Part shown: in pieces, positions 37,249-49,770 of the stretch
Position numbering within the stretch: position 1 is the first letter of the stretch
Layout of the letters: each line of letters begins with the position of its first letter
NCBI RefSeq assembly: GCF_051020985.1
Contig: NC_135006.1
Span: forward strand, 15,393,501 to 15,457,500
DNA: 64,000 nucleotides
Direction of reading: 5' to 3'
Source: Nomia melanderi
Taxonomy: Eukaryota; Arthropoda; Insecta; Hymenoptera; Halictidae
Notes under the pieces: model-generated
What the model was told of the DNA's origin: nothing
The model's input: the letters and a program-made list of their open reading frames with translations, nothing else
The model's database searches: none
Program-made: the position numbers and the translations under genes

Positions 37249-40200
37249 TGCACCGAGGAGGGAAATGACAGCGGAGGATGCGGCTGCCCGGGGACTGGGG
37301 AGTGGGGGCAGTAAGTTCGTTGCGAAAATGAAATTACCGCACCGTGAAAGCAGTGCTTTGCATGAAGTCTCGTCGGTGTAAAGAGAAAGAAGGGATGAAA
37401 GAGAGGGAGAGCGTCAGCGCAGACAGAAGGGAGGAAGAGGGTCGGGCGATACGACAAAAGAAGGACCATCGACTTTCGAGCCTTCTCGTCTCCCGCTCTC
37501 CGTCCGTTGGCGCTGAATAAGTGAATTTTCACGCGCTTCGGACTTTTTCCACGCGGCGATTCGACGCGACGCGAGGCGACGCGAGGCGACGCCGCACCAC
37601 GTTGCCATTTCTCGTTACGCGGCCCCGAGCGAGGATCGAACGCCCTCCTTCGTTTCTCGCCCGGTTAAGGACCGTCGACGTAAATGTTTCCCGAGTCGCT
37701 GTTTGCCTCGCGTCCCTGTTTACCCTGCCACTCTCAGCCGTCCGAATTTTCGCCGTTCAAGAAACAGGCAAGAGAAAGCACAACAATCCGAGAGGATCGT
37801 CGATGGAACGCGAACCTTTTCTCCCTTGGTATTTCTTGAGTTTTGGTGTTCGGCAAGCTTGAAAAACGACGCCGGAGCGTACCGTGCGCGACTCGATTAG
37901 ACAATTAGGCGAGGCGGAATTAAACTGAGACAAACACGGGGCGAAGCTTAGAGAACGCGCGGGGAAAAACGTGTTCTCCTTGAGAAGGTATCCTTTCGAA
38001 GGCAATCGAGGGACGACTTTGCATTTTATATTTTCCAATTTGCAGCGAGTCGTCGAGGTCGTCCGGGAAGACGGCCCGGCTCGTCCCTCCGTTCCGGCTA
38101 GCTGTAAGGGTCGCGCCGGGAATGGCAGTTAGAGACTGCGAAAGCGAGAGTGAGCGGCAACCGACAGACGGACCGGCGAAGGGGCGGAGAGGCGAGAGTT
38201 TGTTAGCAAGTTTTATAGACAATCAGTCGACTCGTTAACCGGTAACTACGAAACCCCTTTCCGGCTGCGTTCCAGCGTGTTATTTCCATTCGCCTCCCGC
38301 TGCCACTATCCGCCCCCACCCTCGCTCCGTCGCGCTGTAGACGTTAGACAGGCCATTCCGAACCTATTCGACGCTCCCCCTTGTCCCGCGGGGGCAACCC
38401 TCGCCGCCGATCTTCGCCGCGCGCGATCCTCTCTCTCTCCATCTAGCTTCGCAAGCTTGTCGGCTATGCTAATGCTCCCCGGCCGCCCCTCCGAAAGGAA
38501 TTACCATACCGCCGGAACTATGCGAAACAAACAACAGAAAAATTCCATTCCGCGAGCGAGGCAGCTCCGAGAGCGAGACGACGAACGAAGCCTCGAACGA
38601 CGGCGGCAGCCGGTGGTGGTTGGTCGAGGATCGAGACCCAACGGGTTTTAACATCGACGTCGCGAGCCCTCTTCCTTTAATTTCCTCAACGACACCGGAA
38701 ACTTTCTCCCCTTCCGAGCGCTAATGGATTCGCCGTCGAACCCGCGACCGATCCCGATGCCGGCAATTAATTCTGATTAAACGATAATACGAGCGTCGTG
38801 ACGCCGCAGATTCTTTTCGCCGCTGTCATCGTTCATTGTTCCGCCGCCGGTCGTAGCGCCGGGTCCGTAATGATTTTTTTCCCGACCTGTCCTCCCGCCT
38901 CGCCAAGATGAATCACACGCGCCGCGCGGAAAAAGAGGCGCAAGCCGGCGGATCTTGGGAACAATATTCGGTGCAAATGGATACAAACGAGGCGATTGGC
39001 CCTGGCCAATCCATCACCGACCGCCTCCTCGTTCCGCTCAACTTTTTCCCCTTCGCGTGCTCTTCGCTCTCGGTTTATTCGCTGTTGGCTCATCCTTTCT
39101 TCCGACCTCGGTCGTCTTCTCCTTCTCCCGCGGCCGCTCAGCGCGTTTCTTTTCCTCGCGGGAAGGGAAGGAGACGACGGGGTCGCTCGGCTCGAAATAA
39201 AACACATCCATCACCATCCGTATGCAGTGTCTGTCGATAAACAAGCCCTGAATAACGTTATGAAGCCGCCCTTTGTTTTCGTCGTTTCCATGGATCTACC
39301 CCCGAACCCGGAGCCGCGTTCGACGGGTCACGGAACAATGGAAGCCGCCGCGGAATGGAAACGCGTTTATCGTTTTTTGATACGCGGCCCGTCGTTAATG
39401 CACCACACGGAACAGTTTCATTTTTCCCCTCGGTTTTCGCCGATGAAATTCCATCGCGCACCACCTTTTGTCGGACCTCCGTGTTTTCGATCTTCGAACC
39501 GGTACATTCGGGACGATATCTCTTTAACCCGTCGAGTGCTCCGCGCGATCGGTATTTATTTAAACATTCAAACCAGTCGCGCGCGCGGCAGTTTCTGCTC
39601 TTCTGATAGAAAAAAGTTGAGTAGTTCCGCGTCGAAGTACGGAGTACAGAGTTCCCTCTAACGAAAATACCATTCCAGTCGCTTATATTCGGCTGCGGTG
39701 CCGCGAACGTTACGGAAAAAGGAACACGCGTGACCTGCGACGGGCACGGTCGATATCGATCGAATCGTCGGCGCAAAGGGACACCGGGCCGAGCGTTTCA
39801 ACGAAAACGCGAACCAGAGAGCTGGAGGAACACGGACCGTAACGACTTTACCTCGCAGCTAATGGTCGGTTTTACACGCGGTGCGTGTCACGCGTGTTCG
39901 TCGTGCCTCGGTTTCGCGCGGCAGCGTTCAACGTTTTCCCTCTCTCAGTCCCCCGAGTCTTCACCGCGTTACGCTCGCTACAAACCGCCACGCCAGCGTG
40001 AAACGACGCCGCGGAATAAAATTAACGAGGATAGATTTACTATCCGCGTTCGCCACCGTCGTTTTTCATCCGAGGAAACCCGGCGAAAGAGGCGCTCGCC
40101 GGGAAACGGGTGAGCGCCGGTCAACGACGACCGTCGCCGCTGTTGCTTCGATGCTCGAGGAACCTTATAAATTCGCGAGCCGCGCGGAACAACGGCTAAT

Positions 40201-41500
40201 AAATGGCTTGATAAAACAAGCCTCCCGCGTTAGCGACGAGGGTATAATAGAATTATAATTATCCGCGACCCGTTACGCGCGCTGCGTTCCCACCGCGACG
40301 CGAAAGTTTCTTTTAAACGTTCCTACGAGCGGTGACGTTTTTTCTTCGTTCTTTCTCTTGTTCCCTTTTTTTCCGTCGGCTCTACGGTTGCGGTTAAAGC
40401 AACAGTTACGATTAACTCTGCGACAAAAGTTGTGACGCGCATGGGGGATCGCGGGCGCGGGCTCGCGTCTCCCTTCGGGAGACACATTTCATGATAACGA
40501 TGCCGAGAAAAATTCAAATTTAATTCGCTCGGCGGTACGAAAATTACGCGGGCCAGGGGTGGAAATTAATTCCGCGTGAATTTCGGTCGCGAAGGGCACG
40601 CGGATTGCCCGGCCCCAGAGGAATATACACGCGTACGCGCGGCGTACATAGTATTTTTTCGTTCATTTTACGCGGCGATATCGGCGAATACCGGCGGTAC
40701 CGTGGATTCGATTTCCCAGCGAAGTCGATGCACTTGCCGCTTCCGGCCGGTTGTTCACGGTTGATTTTCGATTAAAATCCCCGGAACACGTTGCCCGCGC
40801 CTGGTTTCGGTGATCTGGGTCGGACCGCGCTGGATCGTTCTCCCTTCGCGGCATTGTTTGTTGCTGCCGCACTGGCGGCGATGCAGCGGCATCGCGGGAT
40901 CGAGATAGCCGCGGCGATACTCGCGCCGCGATTTACGAGTGGCAAAACACGACGCCCGGAACGCTCGCCGCATTGAAATATTCCGATGCGAAGTACGAGA
41001 TACCGTGACAAATTGCCAATCCGTGCCGGATTAAAAAAAAGAGAAAAGGAACTGGAATCACCGCGGCCCGTAAATCGATCCGTATGCCGGAATCGTGGAT
41101 CGCGGAGCTGATTTCGATAAGAAGCGCGGTTACGCTGCGATCCCGCGAACAGAAGAAACGGCAACGGTGGGACGAGCAAAAAGGAGAGTTCGTAATCTGG
41201 ATAATCTCGTTTCGAATTATGTTACCACCGGCGGGCGCAGGAACGGACGCGGAAAGTTCGCCGCGGAGCGTCGTCTCGCTTTTCTCGCGAATTAAGCCGC
41301 AATAAGAAATAACGAGCGAAGAAAACACGAAACTCCTCGGCACGATCTCTGGGCGGCGGCAGCCGCACGGGCCGAGGGGCGGGAGGAAAACGTTGTCGGC
41401 GCGCATTATCCGGTCGTCGTCGGAAATTACGAGTCGTCGGAGCGAACGTTTTCATTCGGGGAAACGTCCGGCGGGTTCGAGCCTCGCGCCAACTCGCCGG
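37249..41500. other. CpG-rich DNA, no gene recognised
   Basis: A short 10-base tandem repeat (gcgaggcgac, nearly three units) lies at 37564-37592. Frames of up to 221 codons (38996-39661 plus) are opposed by frames on the minus strand and lack motifs. Nothing else was recognised. Confidence 0.55.
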
Positions 41501-41990
41501 CTCTCTCGCTCGTTCGCCTCTTTCGTTCCACGGTATGCGCGGCGAGAGAGAGTTTACGTCGCCGGCGGTGAACGACGAGGACGTCGCCGACCGCCCTCGC
41601 ATTGTGCGAGCAAACGACGACAACGCTGGGGGAACGGTCACGTCGCAACGTGGACCGCGAATTTACCGTGAGGCACCCGGCTCTCCCCCGTCGCGCGTGA
41701 TACATTCTGCGCGTAGGTGAGCCAGCTAGCATCAGCAACGACAGCCCGCCTCCTCCTCGTCCACGTTAGTGCACTACCTACCTACCACCGGGTCGGAAAC
41801 CACGGACAGCTCGACGGCGCGTCTTTCTCCTCTCGAAATTCCCTTCGTTTCACCGTTCGCTCTCCCTTTCTCGCTTGTTTTCTCCGTCGCGTCCCGATCC
41901 CGGTCCCGGTCGCAGTTCCCGTTGTCTCGCGACATGCGGTCGCCCGACTGAGGGACCCGCGCTCGCTATTTCACCGTGAGTAACCCGCCA
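41501..41990. other. Pyrimidine-rich block with hexamer repeat and donor-like site
   Basis: The plus strand is rich in ctctcgctcg and ctttctcg words. It contains a diverged GTCCCG-type hexamer array (41891-41926) and ends at a donor-like ACC/GTGAGTAAC near 41968. This texture is like insect 5' untranslated exons, but no start codon, initiator or TATA element can be fixed. It could equally be simple-sequence drift. Confidence 0.15.
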
Positions 41991-43599
41991 AGCATCGCAT
42001 CTCATTTTCATGCATTAAGGAGTAGATCGCTACCGGGGCCAGGAGAAAGGGGATGCAGACGGATCGTGGAAACGCCGGGGAAGTTTTGTTCGCCGGTTGT
42101 AACTGCGGGCGTTGCCGCCGCGCTGATGCCAGCGACGGGACATCGCTCGGACGAAATTTATTTCGCCGGCGAATAGATATTCTTCCGTGTTATCCAGTCC
42201 AAACTTGACCTCTTCTTTTCTCGGTTTCCCGAAACCCACTCGGCGCTCCGAGCGGGGAGGATACATCGAAAAATGGCGTGACGTTTCTCTTCGTTCTCGC
42301 TAATCTCGCCAGCCGTCGAAACGTGGTGCGCTTCCAGCTCGGCGAACTACACGGGAAACTTTCGTGATAATCTTGGCTTGGTCGCTTCCTCGTCGGACGC
42401 CGGGGGATCTCGTTTGCGACTCGGTCGGGATAAATAAGATCGAATAATTGCTGGATTCGCGCTACGCGGAGCGCGACGGGGATACGCTCGATAGAACCGA
42501 CGTGACGAGCGGCGTGGCCACGATAACGAAGTTACCTTGCACGGGAATCACGGAGAGACCCGGATCGAATGCAACGGTGAGCGAGAGGGGTGGCGGTAGA
42601 TGGAGAGCGTCTCATTCAGTCCCTTATTCGAGGACTCGCGTGGAAGAAACTTGTCCTGGGCTACAGACGCCTCTATTGTCGCGAACTGTGCCGTAAGACG
42701 ACCGATTCCCGGCGAAGTGACTTCCATCGTTCCGCGCTGCAGATCGGTAACGAGCTCTCTTGATTCCTTCGACAAAAGGAACTTCCACGCGGCCTCGAAG
42801 ACAAAACTTTCCTCTTTCCTCTGTCCGTCCCCGGCCGTTCCGCGCCACCTGAGCACACCTTTCTTCAACGTAGCCTCGCTTCATTCTCGAAAGAAAGGTT
42901 CGACTCGTCGTCGTACACTCGCGAAACCTTGCTGCGTTTACGTAATCGCGGGACGAGCGTCTAGTCGAGAAATTCTGGCGACACCCTGGGTTATAATTGT
43001 TCGATCGACCGAAGGCCCGACGCTTAACGGGATAGCTGGCGCTCGAAGGATCGTCGGATAAGGGCTGAAAAGTGGGAGGGCGGGAACTGGGGAACGGGCG
43101 AGAGGCGGATAGCCGGAGGTTGAAATTGCAGTTAAAGCAGTGCGTGCAGACGCTCGCGCTCGCCGTGCTCCGGCGAGATCCGCCGTCGTACCCCGTCCCG
43201 CAGCGCCGTAAAGGCAGAACCGTCGGGGGTGCACGTTTCGATTAAACTTCTCAGACGGCAAGAATTATCGCTGTCGCGCGATCGTACCCGGGTATAATTC
43301 GTACGCGATTGTTATACGCGGCGCGCTCCTTTATGCCGTCGAGTTTGCGAACGAGCCGAAGACGGAACGCGCCGAGACTTTCGGCCATTACTGCTCCTCC
43401 GTAATGGACGGCGTCGATGAGCGGTAACGACCGGTCCGAATCTGGAGCCGCGGACCGACCGATCGAAATACCCCTTTCCCAGCCGAGTCGAGTACTCAAG
43501 GACCTCCTGTACATTCTTGTGTTACCGTGTTCATTGCGGTTTATAGAAAACGTGTTAACAGATTCTAACTGCGAGTGTTTGCGGTTCTGCATAATTTCA
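41991..43599. other. CpG-rich DNA, no gene recognised
   Basis: Frames up to about 153 codons lie on both strands without motifs. 43251-43592 (minus) is slightly more mixed in composition but unrecognised. Confidence 0.55.
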
Positions 43600-43860
43600 T
43601 TATTTCTCTTTAGACGTGAATATCGAAATAATTAGGTGGGGAAGTTTTAGTACGAGCTGACGTTACTGGATCGAAAATATATAAGAATTTCTACTTCTTG
43701 TTAGTCGTTGCTTAATCATTACAATATTTCTAGCTACATTTCTTTGTTGAGCTAAGTAAGCTACTCCGTTTGATAAAATTATTAAGAATTTCATTACTAT
43801 TCTGTATTAAACATAGTGTCTTAAGAAAAAGTTGCTTTTCTGATGAATTGCATGCCAATT
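43600..43860. other. AT-rich island
   Basis: This is the most AT-rich stretch of the middle of the window, with near-repeated words (aagaatttc twice, taagctact-like words). There is no convincing frame, inverted end or known element. Probably mobile-element debris. Confidence 0.4.
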
Positions 43861-45070
43861 AGGACTTTCGTCCGGCTGGATTCCTTCGTCGGATTTACGC
43901 GACCTATAGAAGACACCATCCTAATACCCTGTCGTGAGCTGACTCGACGACGCTGGTTGAAGCGCCATCGGACACGGGGAACCGCGCCGCGACCAGCATT
44001 CCCGGCGTTTTCCATTCCGGTATTACCATTTTTATGGCTCGATAACGCGATCCACACCGAACAAGGCGTTCGTGCATATGCATGAAGTTCAAAGGCGGGA
44101 ACGCACTTACGAGCACCTCCGCAGACAGGAATTATCGGCCGGCCGTGATCTTTTCGGTACGCGCGAACTCCTCGCACGTGCAGACAATCCGGGAACCTAC
44201 TTAGCGCTTCGCACGGGATCAGAGAATTTTAATCGGTACACCGCCGGGGGAACGCGTTCTTCTTACGAAACTGCGAGCGAGCAGCTAGTCAGCCTCAAAT
44301 CCGTTTCAATTTCCCCGATTATCCTGCACGGGAGAATGGAAAGTGCCCGAGAATCAGATAAAAATTGAATAATTAACAGTCCGATGGTAAAAGCTCGTTG
44401 AATTAATGTCAAAGTAAGAGATTTTCGTATCTCCCTGTTCTGTAAAGTAGGAATTAATCAGCGTCGAGCTGCCGCAAGCCAGATATATCCAACGACAGCG
44501 GTCGGGTATTAATCAAAGGAGAGAGCACAGAAGACAGAAAAAGCTTGCGGTCGCCTGCCGCGTTTGATATGTCCTCTCCGGCTCGCTGCTCCGTTGGCGT
44601 ACGATTTGCTTTAAACAGTTTACCGGAGGACACGGTCCTCTGAGTCCGGTAGCGATGCTCGCAGCTCGCAAACGAATCGCCGCCGTTCAGGTTTTCAAAC
44701 GGGGAAAATCGAATTTCGGCCGCGAGCTGCCTGGGATCAGTCTTGACGTGATCGTTAAGGGGTTTACCGTTTTTTACACGCGCCGCGATCTCGAAGGGCT
44801 CCGAGCGTTTTACGGAAACCGGAGTGCAGCCGTTACCGTGTCGTAACCGTGCTTCGACGGGATTGGCTTTTCGACGGGGCCGCAGGAAATTGATTTTTCG
44901 TCCCGTCTTGTTTTCCCCGACGGGTCTGTCCGTCATACTCTCCCGTAGAAATGAATTCCCTCGCACCGGTACGCCTCGAGATTTAGCGCGATAGTCGAGC
45001 CTACGGGAGCCATGAAAGATATTAAGCTTTTTTCTTTTACGACATCGCCGTACCTCGCCTCTTTTACGAT
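43861..45070. other. CpG-rich DNA with one protein-like minus-strand frame
   Basis: Apart from the frame at 44454-44936 (separate entry) and the start of a 73-codon plus-strand frame at 45012 that runs through the proline-codon repeat, nothing was recognised. Confidence 0.45.
44454..44936 (-). other. Open frame of 160 codons, doubtful
   Basis: This minus-strand frame opens at an ATG at 44936 and has a balanced mix of Lys, Glu, Asp, Asn and Leu, less skewed than most frames here. It contains no Cys pair pattern, membrane segment or domain I know. A shorter plus-strand frame (44655-44846) overlaps it. With no splice evidence or homology it may be chance. Confidence 0.12.
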
Positions 45071-45136
45071 GCCACCGCCGCCGCCGCCACCGTCACCGCC
45101 GCTGCCTCCACCGCCGACGCAGCCGCCGCTGCTGCT
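45071..45136. repeat. CCG/CTG-rich imperfect trinucleotide tract
   Basis: The tract is a run of ccg, cca, ctg and acg triplets. In the plus-strand frame that opens at ATG 45012 (G at -3) it reads as a proline-rich segment followed by leucines, with the stop at 45231-45233. A proline tract is an expected outcome of a CCG repeat, so it does not by itself support a gene. Confidence 0.85.
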
Positions 45137-48100
45137 TGTCTTTACCGTAAATCCCTCAATCCCATGGGAGTCAATGGACTTTCCCGCGGGTTACGAGGTG
45201 CGGAGACCTCCGTTCCATAGCTTCCGCCGTTGAAGTCTTTAAACCTCCCTTTTTCTCCTCGCTTGTTTGTTCATCCAAGTAGTTCCCGGCAGCCCGGTGT
45301 TAAGGGAACAACTCGTAAAGTCACTGCCGGTATTGAGTTCCGATCGGCGTCGATGAGTTTACTCCTTTCCCGGCGTTACGCCGGTCGCGAAGATTGCCCA
45401 GAAACTGCGACGCGTCGTAAAGAAGGGAAAATCGAGACGGAGAAACGAACGTTGGAGGCGCGACGCGTTTCCGAAAGAGACCGCGTCCCCTAGACAGGCC
45501 TCCGCTGGGAGACGATTTTTCATTCCATTTAACCCGCTCCGCGGAAAACGGTGTCGCCCGCGTACGGAACTTCCCGAGACTTTCCCACCGTTTCGCATTT
45601 CAAATCGCTGCCGGATACAAGACCGAGACGACGCGGCCATTTGCATGGCCGGAATTTCGCGCCCACCTCGCGGTCCCGTCGTCTCGCGGCTAAAGACTTC
45701 GTCCGCGACATCGGAGTTTGAGTGTGTTCCCGTCGACAGTCGACAAACTTTCCCGGCGCGAAAAGAAGAAAAACCCGAAGACAGAGGGACCGGTCGCGAA
45801 GCTGGTGAGTTCTCGAGTGTCGACGCGATCAACGATTCCGCGACGGAGCGCAGTCAGCCGAGTCATCGATCCGCGCCCTTAACTCGACTACCGCGAGCGT
45901 ATCTCCGTCGACCGTACCTCCGAGTGCCAATTACAACGATCTCGTAATTCCGCGAACGCGGCTGCGTTCGCGAAACCTGTTCCCAGGAACCGAAATTATT
46001 CGAGGCTCCGACTCCGGGGACTCGCACGTTCCGCCGCCTGGTTGACGCTTGTTCCTGCGAGCCGAATTCTTGACATTTATTCGCGTCCCGGGACACGATC
46101 GCGTGCGTGGATATGTCGCCCGAATGCGACATCGTCAACAGAGAATTGCTCGGAGTCGTTGAAACGACGGAGAGAAGGAATACAGAGTACGAGCGAGCCG
46201 AACTATTGCGGGTGGACGGAGAGATGCGGAGAGGGATGCAGGCTAGAGAGAGAGGAAGAGGACGGCGAGGGAAAGCAGTGGGATTGGAGGGTGCCGTAGG
46301 CTTGGGTCTGGCTGACTAAAGGCGAGGGCGACCGGGGAGCGTTTCCTGCGTTATAGTGGCTGTAAATTTCATATGCGCGTTCCGCTTGAGCCGCCTCGAG
46401 CTTCGCCCCCGCGCTCGCCAGCTGCATGTACGTATCACCGTGCAATCCGACGCGGTAACGGGCACTGGCTCGCTCGCCTCAATGAAAGTCTCCTTTCCGC
46501 GTGCGCTTGAATTTAAGCAGCTCCCGCGGGAGCAGCCCTTCGAGCGAGCCGTCTCTTTCGCAGCCGCCCTCCTCTGCGGAGGGTGGGTGGAAAATAAATT
46601 TCAAGGGAACGCGGCCGATCCTCTCGCCCTCTTTAAGACGGACCTAACGAACTGCCCCACCAGCCGGCAAACGCTTCCGCGCTTTTTTCCCCGGCGATAA
46701 TCGTACATTCCCGAAACGATTCCAAGGAATACCCTTTTAAGGAAGCTCGGTAAATTGGCCGTCTTAATTGGCGGCTCGGTGTATCGTTCCGCTTCGTTCT
46801 TACTCGTTCTATTCTTCTCCATTGCTGGCCGTGCCCTTTCGCCCCCTCGACACAGATGTTTCGTTCAGCAGGTAAAGATCGTTCGGGAGGGAACGCCGGT
46901 TTATTCCAGGGACGAAAAGGGTGTCGCGCGTCGCCCCTGCGATATATTTCCTGTCGACGGAAGAATGGAGCGCAATTTAATCCGGCGGATTCCTCCGATG
47001 CGTGACGCACGAGCCGATCGTTAATTTTTAATTCGACCGACCGATTTTTTTCATTATCTCCGCGGGCTCCCCTGCGCGCAGATTCGGCACGCGCGAGGTT
47101 ACTCTAATCCCTTGGGCGACTGAGTCGTTGCACCGGGAGACCGTGGCCACGGGGGTGGCGACAAAAGGGTACGAGGTCTGCCCCATAAATTAGGGGCACG
47201 CCAGCTTCGACGGGGATGACGCGCGCGTCTCTCCTCCCTCTCGTTCCCGATTGCGCCGTCACGTCTGCCGCCGCGACGGTAAAACCGCCGTTACGGTACT
47301 CGTGATTCCGCGCGCGTTGTTCTTTTGCGAAAAACAAACGAATCCGGACCGCCGTTTCCTGCGGCGGGGTCGGCTGCGGAGCGTTCCCCCCGTTCTTCCC
47401 TCGATAGCTCTCGCAGCGCGCGCGAGGGAAACAAAGATACGGTGGAAAAACAGCCGGAGCGAGCGTGAATTCTCCCGGCAACCCCTTTCGCGCGGGAAAT
47501 TGGGTAAGCCCGGACCGAGGCGCAGACGGGAACGAAGAAAAAGTGGGAACCGCAAAATGCGGGCGCGCCGGGCCGGGCTTTGCCGAGACGATCGTAAAAT
47601 TCGCGCGGCGGGCTTTTATAATCGATCCGACCTGCGCGACACGGCACGGCGCGGCTCGGCGCGGCTGGTCCTGACCGCGAGAAAAAATTTCGTGAATATT
47701 TCATCGTTTCGTACCCCTCGTCCTCTGCACGCGCTCGCTGGCCTCCGCCCTAGAACTGGACCTTGCTCTTTTTTCTCTGGCTGAAGGACGATCCCTTATT
47801 CGCTGTGCCTACGACCCTCGGTCACGAGGGGTGGCGAGCGACCAGGTCGTGCGCGGAATGTGCTGTCTCACGTCGAAACGACGTTTCAATTTATAGCACG
47901 CGTCGATTCCTAGAGATCTGCGGGGAATATAGTAGCAATTTCTCCTTTCTAACAAAGAAACAGAAGAATATCGAAATCTGCCGACAATCATCGACGAACC
48001 AAAGCTCCAATCGCGATATCCTGAATGAGAAACATGCGTCTCAGGCTGTATTGCTCTCCAGCCACGGAATTTCGAAGAGCAAGCGAGGATCTACAGCGTC

Positions 48101-49030
48101 GGTTCGCAAACGGGAGAGTGTATTTCATCCCAAGAAAGTTTTCAATCCGTCGGCATCGACCTTTCGTCACGGATCCACCCCGCTGCCCCCTCCCATTGCC
48201 TTTATCGTCGCGCGCGGTCCCTTACGAGCGTCACCGCCTTCGTGCACGCCAGCTTCGCCACGCCATTAGGAGTTATTATGGTTTACGGTATCCCGGCGGC
48301 GGTATCGGCGAGCCGTGCCCGGATTACGCCGGATCCGCGCGGTGTACATGGAGCGAACGGTGACTAGTAGTCTGTTACGCCGGTCTTTATTGCCCCGGCG
48401 CGAAGGCAAAGTATCTTTCCGGCGTGACGCGAGCCGGCATCGTAACCGTGCGAATCCGGTTATCCGGTTATGGAGTCGCGGACCGGTAACAAACGATCCC
48501 TTCACCGGTCCCGGGCCGCGGCCTCCGCGTACGAACGCGACCGTGAAAAGCATCGTTGTTACCGCCGCGCGAGTCGTTCCGGCAAACGTAAAACCGCGAT
48601 TAACGGTGGAAGCCGGGGCGCTATCGCGGCGCCTATACGAGCCGTGTAACAAGTATGGACTTTAAACGGCGGCCGAGAGTCACGCGTGAGTCATTACCGC
48701 CTAGCGTCGCGGCGAAACGAACGTACTTCGCCAGATTTCACACCAGTTTGCGCCGACGTCTAGACTGCCGGCGAGACGTTGTTTCTGATTTTCGCGTTTC
48801 GTAACGGCGAGACAACGTTTCCGATGGAAGAGGGGGCGGGGAAGACTCCGGACTACTCGGTTCAACTTCAGCTACAACTTTGTTTGCCTAACGAGGAATA
48901 TCTAATTAATCGAAGTGTCGAAACCTAGTAATCGTTCAAATGATAACGTTCCATTTGACTAGGAATCCTATCTGAATTAATGATTCGAATCCGTCAGCAA
49001 GATTGGACCACGTAGCCACAATCGAACTGG
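45137..49030. other. CpG-rich DNA, no gene recognised
   Basis: Two adjacent hairpins lie at 45951-45990 (9-bp stem CGCGAACGC/GCGTTCGCG, then GTTCC/GGAAC). Many overlapping Arg-rich frames occur, the longest 47251-47784 plus. 48890-49010 is AT-richer. Nothing was identified. Confidence 0.55.
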
Positions 49031-49039
49031 GACACGAGT

Positions 49040-49258
49040 CTAGCAGCAAACTAGCGGAAAGACGCTGCGACAGGTAAACGACGTCGATGATAAAAAGCGA
49101 CGTCCGGACGCCGCCCCTAGGGGACGGTGTCCTTGCACTTGGAAGTGCAACGGAGGAAGTCCCACGTGGACCGTATTCTCCGTTGTGGCCGTCGTTATTT
49201 CTTTCTTGACGTCCTCGATCCGAGCAACTCCTGCCTGGGTGCTACCGGGATGCTCCAT
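49040..49258 (-). other. Open frame of 72 codons, protein-like, unidentified
   Basis: The frame opens at ATG 49258 on the minus strand and stays open upstream to a stop just inside a donor-like GTAAGC. Its middle (RIEDVKKEITTATTENTVHV) has charged and hydrophobic residues in a protein-like pattern. The perfect hairpins at 49101-49150 fall inside its 3' half, which would be unusual for constrained coding sequence. I recognise no family. A short potential first exon (ATG at about 49334, good -3 A and +4 G context) precedes it on the same strand. Confidence 0.15.
49101..49150. repeat. Cluster of three palindromes/hairpins
   Basis: CGTCCGGACG (49101-49110) and CCCCTAGGGG (49114-49123) are perfect palindromes. 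TTGCACTT-GG-AAGTGCAA (49133-49150) is a perfect 8-bp stem with a 2-base turn. The middle one extends to a longer near-perfect fold between GGACGCCG and CGGTGTCC. Together they could form a compact structured element in DNA or RNA. Confidence 0.8.
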
Positions 49259-49330
49259 CGAGATCGGCCGCGCGCCGTAAAAATGGCCGGTCACGAAGGT
49301 GGCGCGCAGCGTTGCTTACCATGACGATCC

Positions 49331-49584
49331 GCCATAATCTTGTATCGATTACCCACTGTGGAACGTGGTGTCAATCTCGCGTTGTCAAATTATCCTCTTC
49401 GACGGCTTGAATTAATAGTGAGAAGTAAACAGGGAGGAGGTGTAAGTACCTCTGTATCAACTAATTCTGTAACATCCACAGATCATTTTCGAAAATGTAA
49501 ACGGTAGAACAGTACGATATCGAATCAGCTGATTCTTCTTCAAAAGGATCATCGACTTGCGTGGTTATTTCAAATTCCTAGTCG
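49331..49584. other. Moderately AT-rich block with two 14-base palindromes
   Basis: CATTTTCGAAAATG (49484-49497) and GAATCAGCTGATTC (49522-49535) are perfect palindromes about 25 bases apart. The second contains CAGCTG, an E-box core (CANNTG). They lie just upstream of the frame at 49585. Confidence 0.6.
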
Positions 49585-49770
49585 ATGGAACTGAAGAAAT
49601 ACCAGCGCGAATGGCAATCTATCGATCCGTCAGAGATATCCGCAGCGAATCTCGTCGACGAGAAAGCCATGGGACGCGTTTCTCGGAAGAGCGAACATCT
49701 CGAGCACGTCGCGCGGAGGTCCTCCATCTTTCCATCTTCTAGCACCGACCCCTCGCTGTCAGTATTTTAA
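49585..49770 (+). other. Small open frame of 61 codons, protein-like
   Basis: It opens at an ATG directly after an in-frame TAG and a short spacer, and ends at TAA. The N-terminal half (MELKKYQREWQSIDPSEISA) is charged and could be helical; the C-terminal part is Ser-rich. The ATG context is mediocre (T at -3, G at +4). No signal peptide or domain is visible. Its composition departs from the surrounding Arg/Pro frames, and it lies beside a palindromic AT-rich block. It could be a small-protein gene, an exon, or chance. Confidence 0.2.

Noticed and set aside
45012..45233. Proline-rich 73-residue protein
   Set aside because: The proline run is simply the translation of a CCG-rich repeat, and nothing else supports coding.
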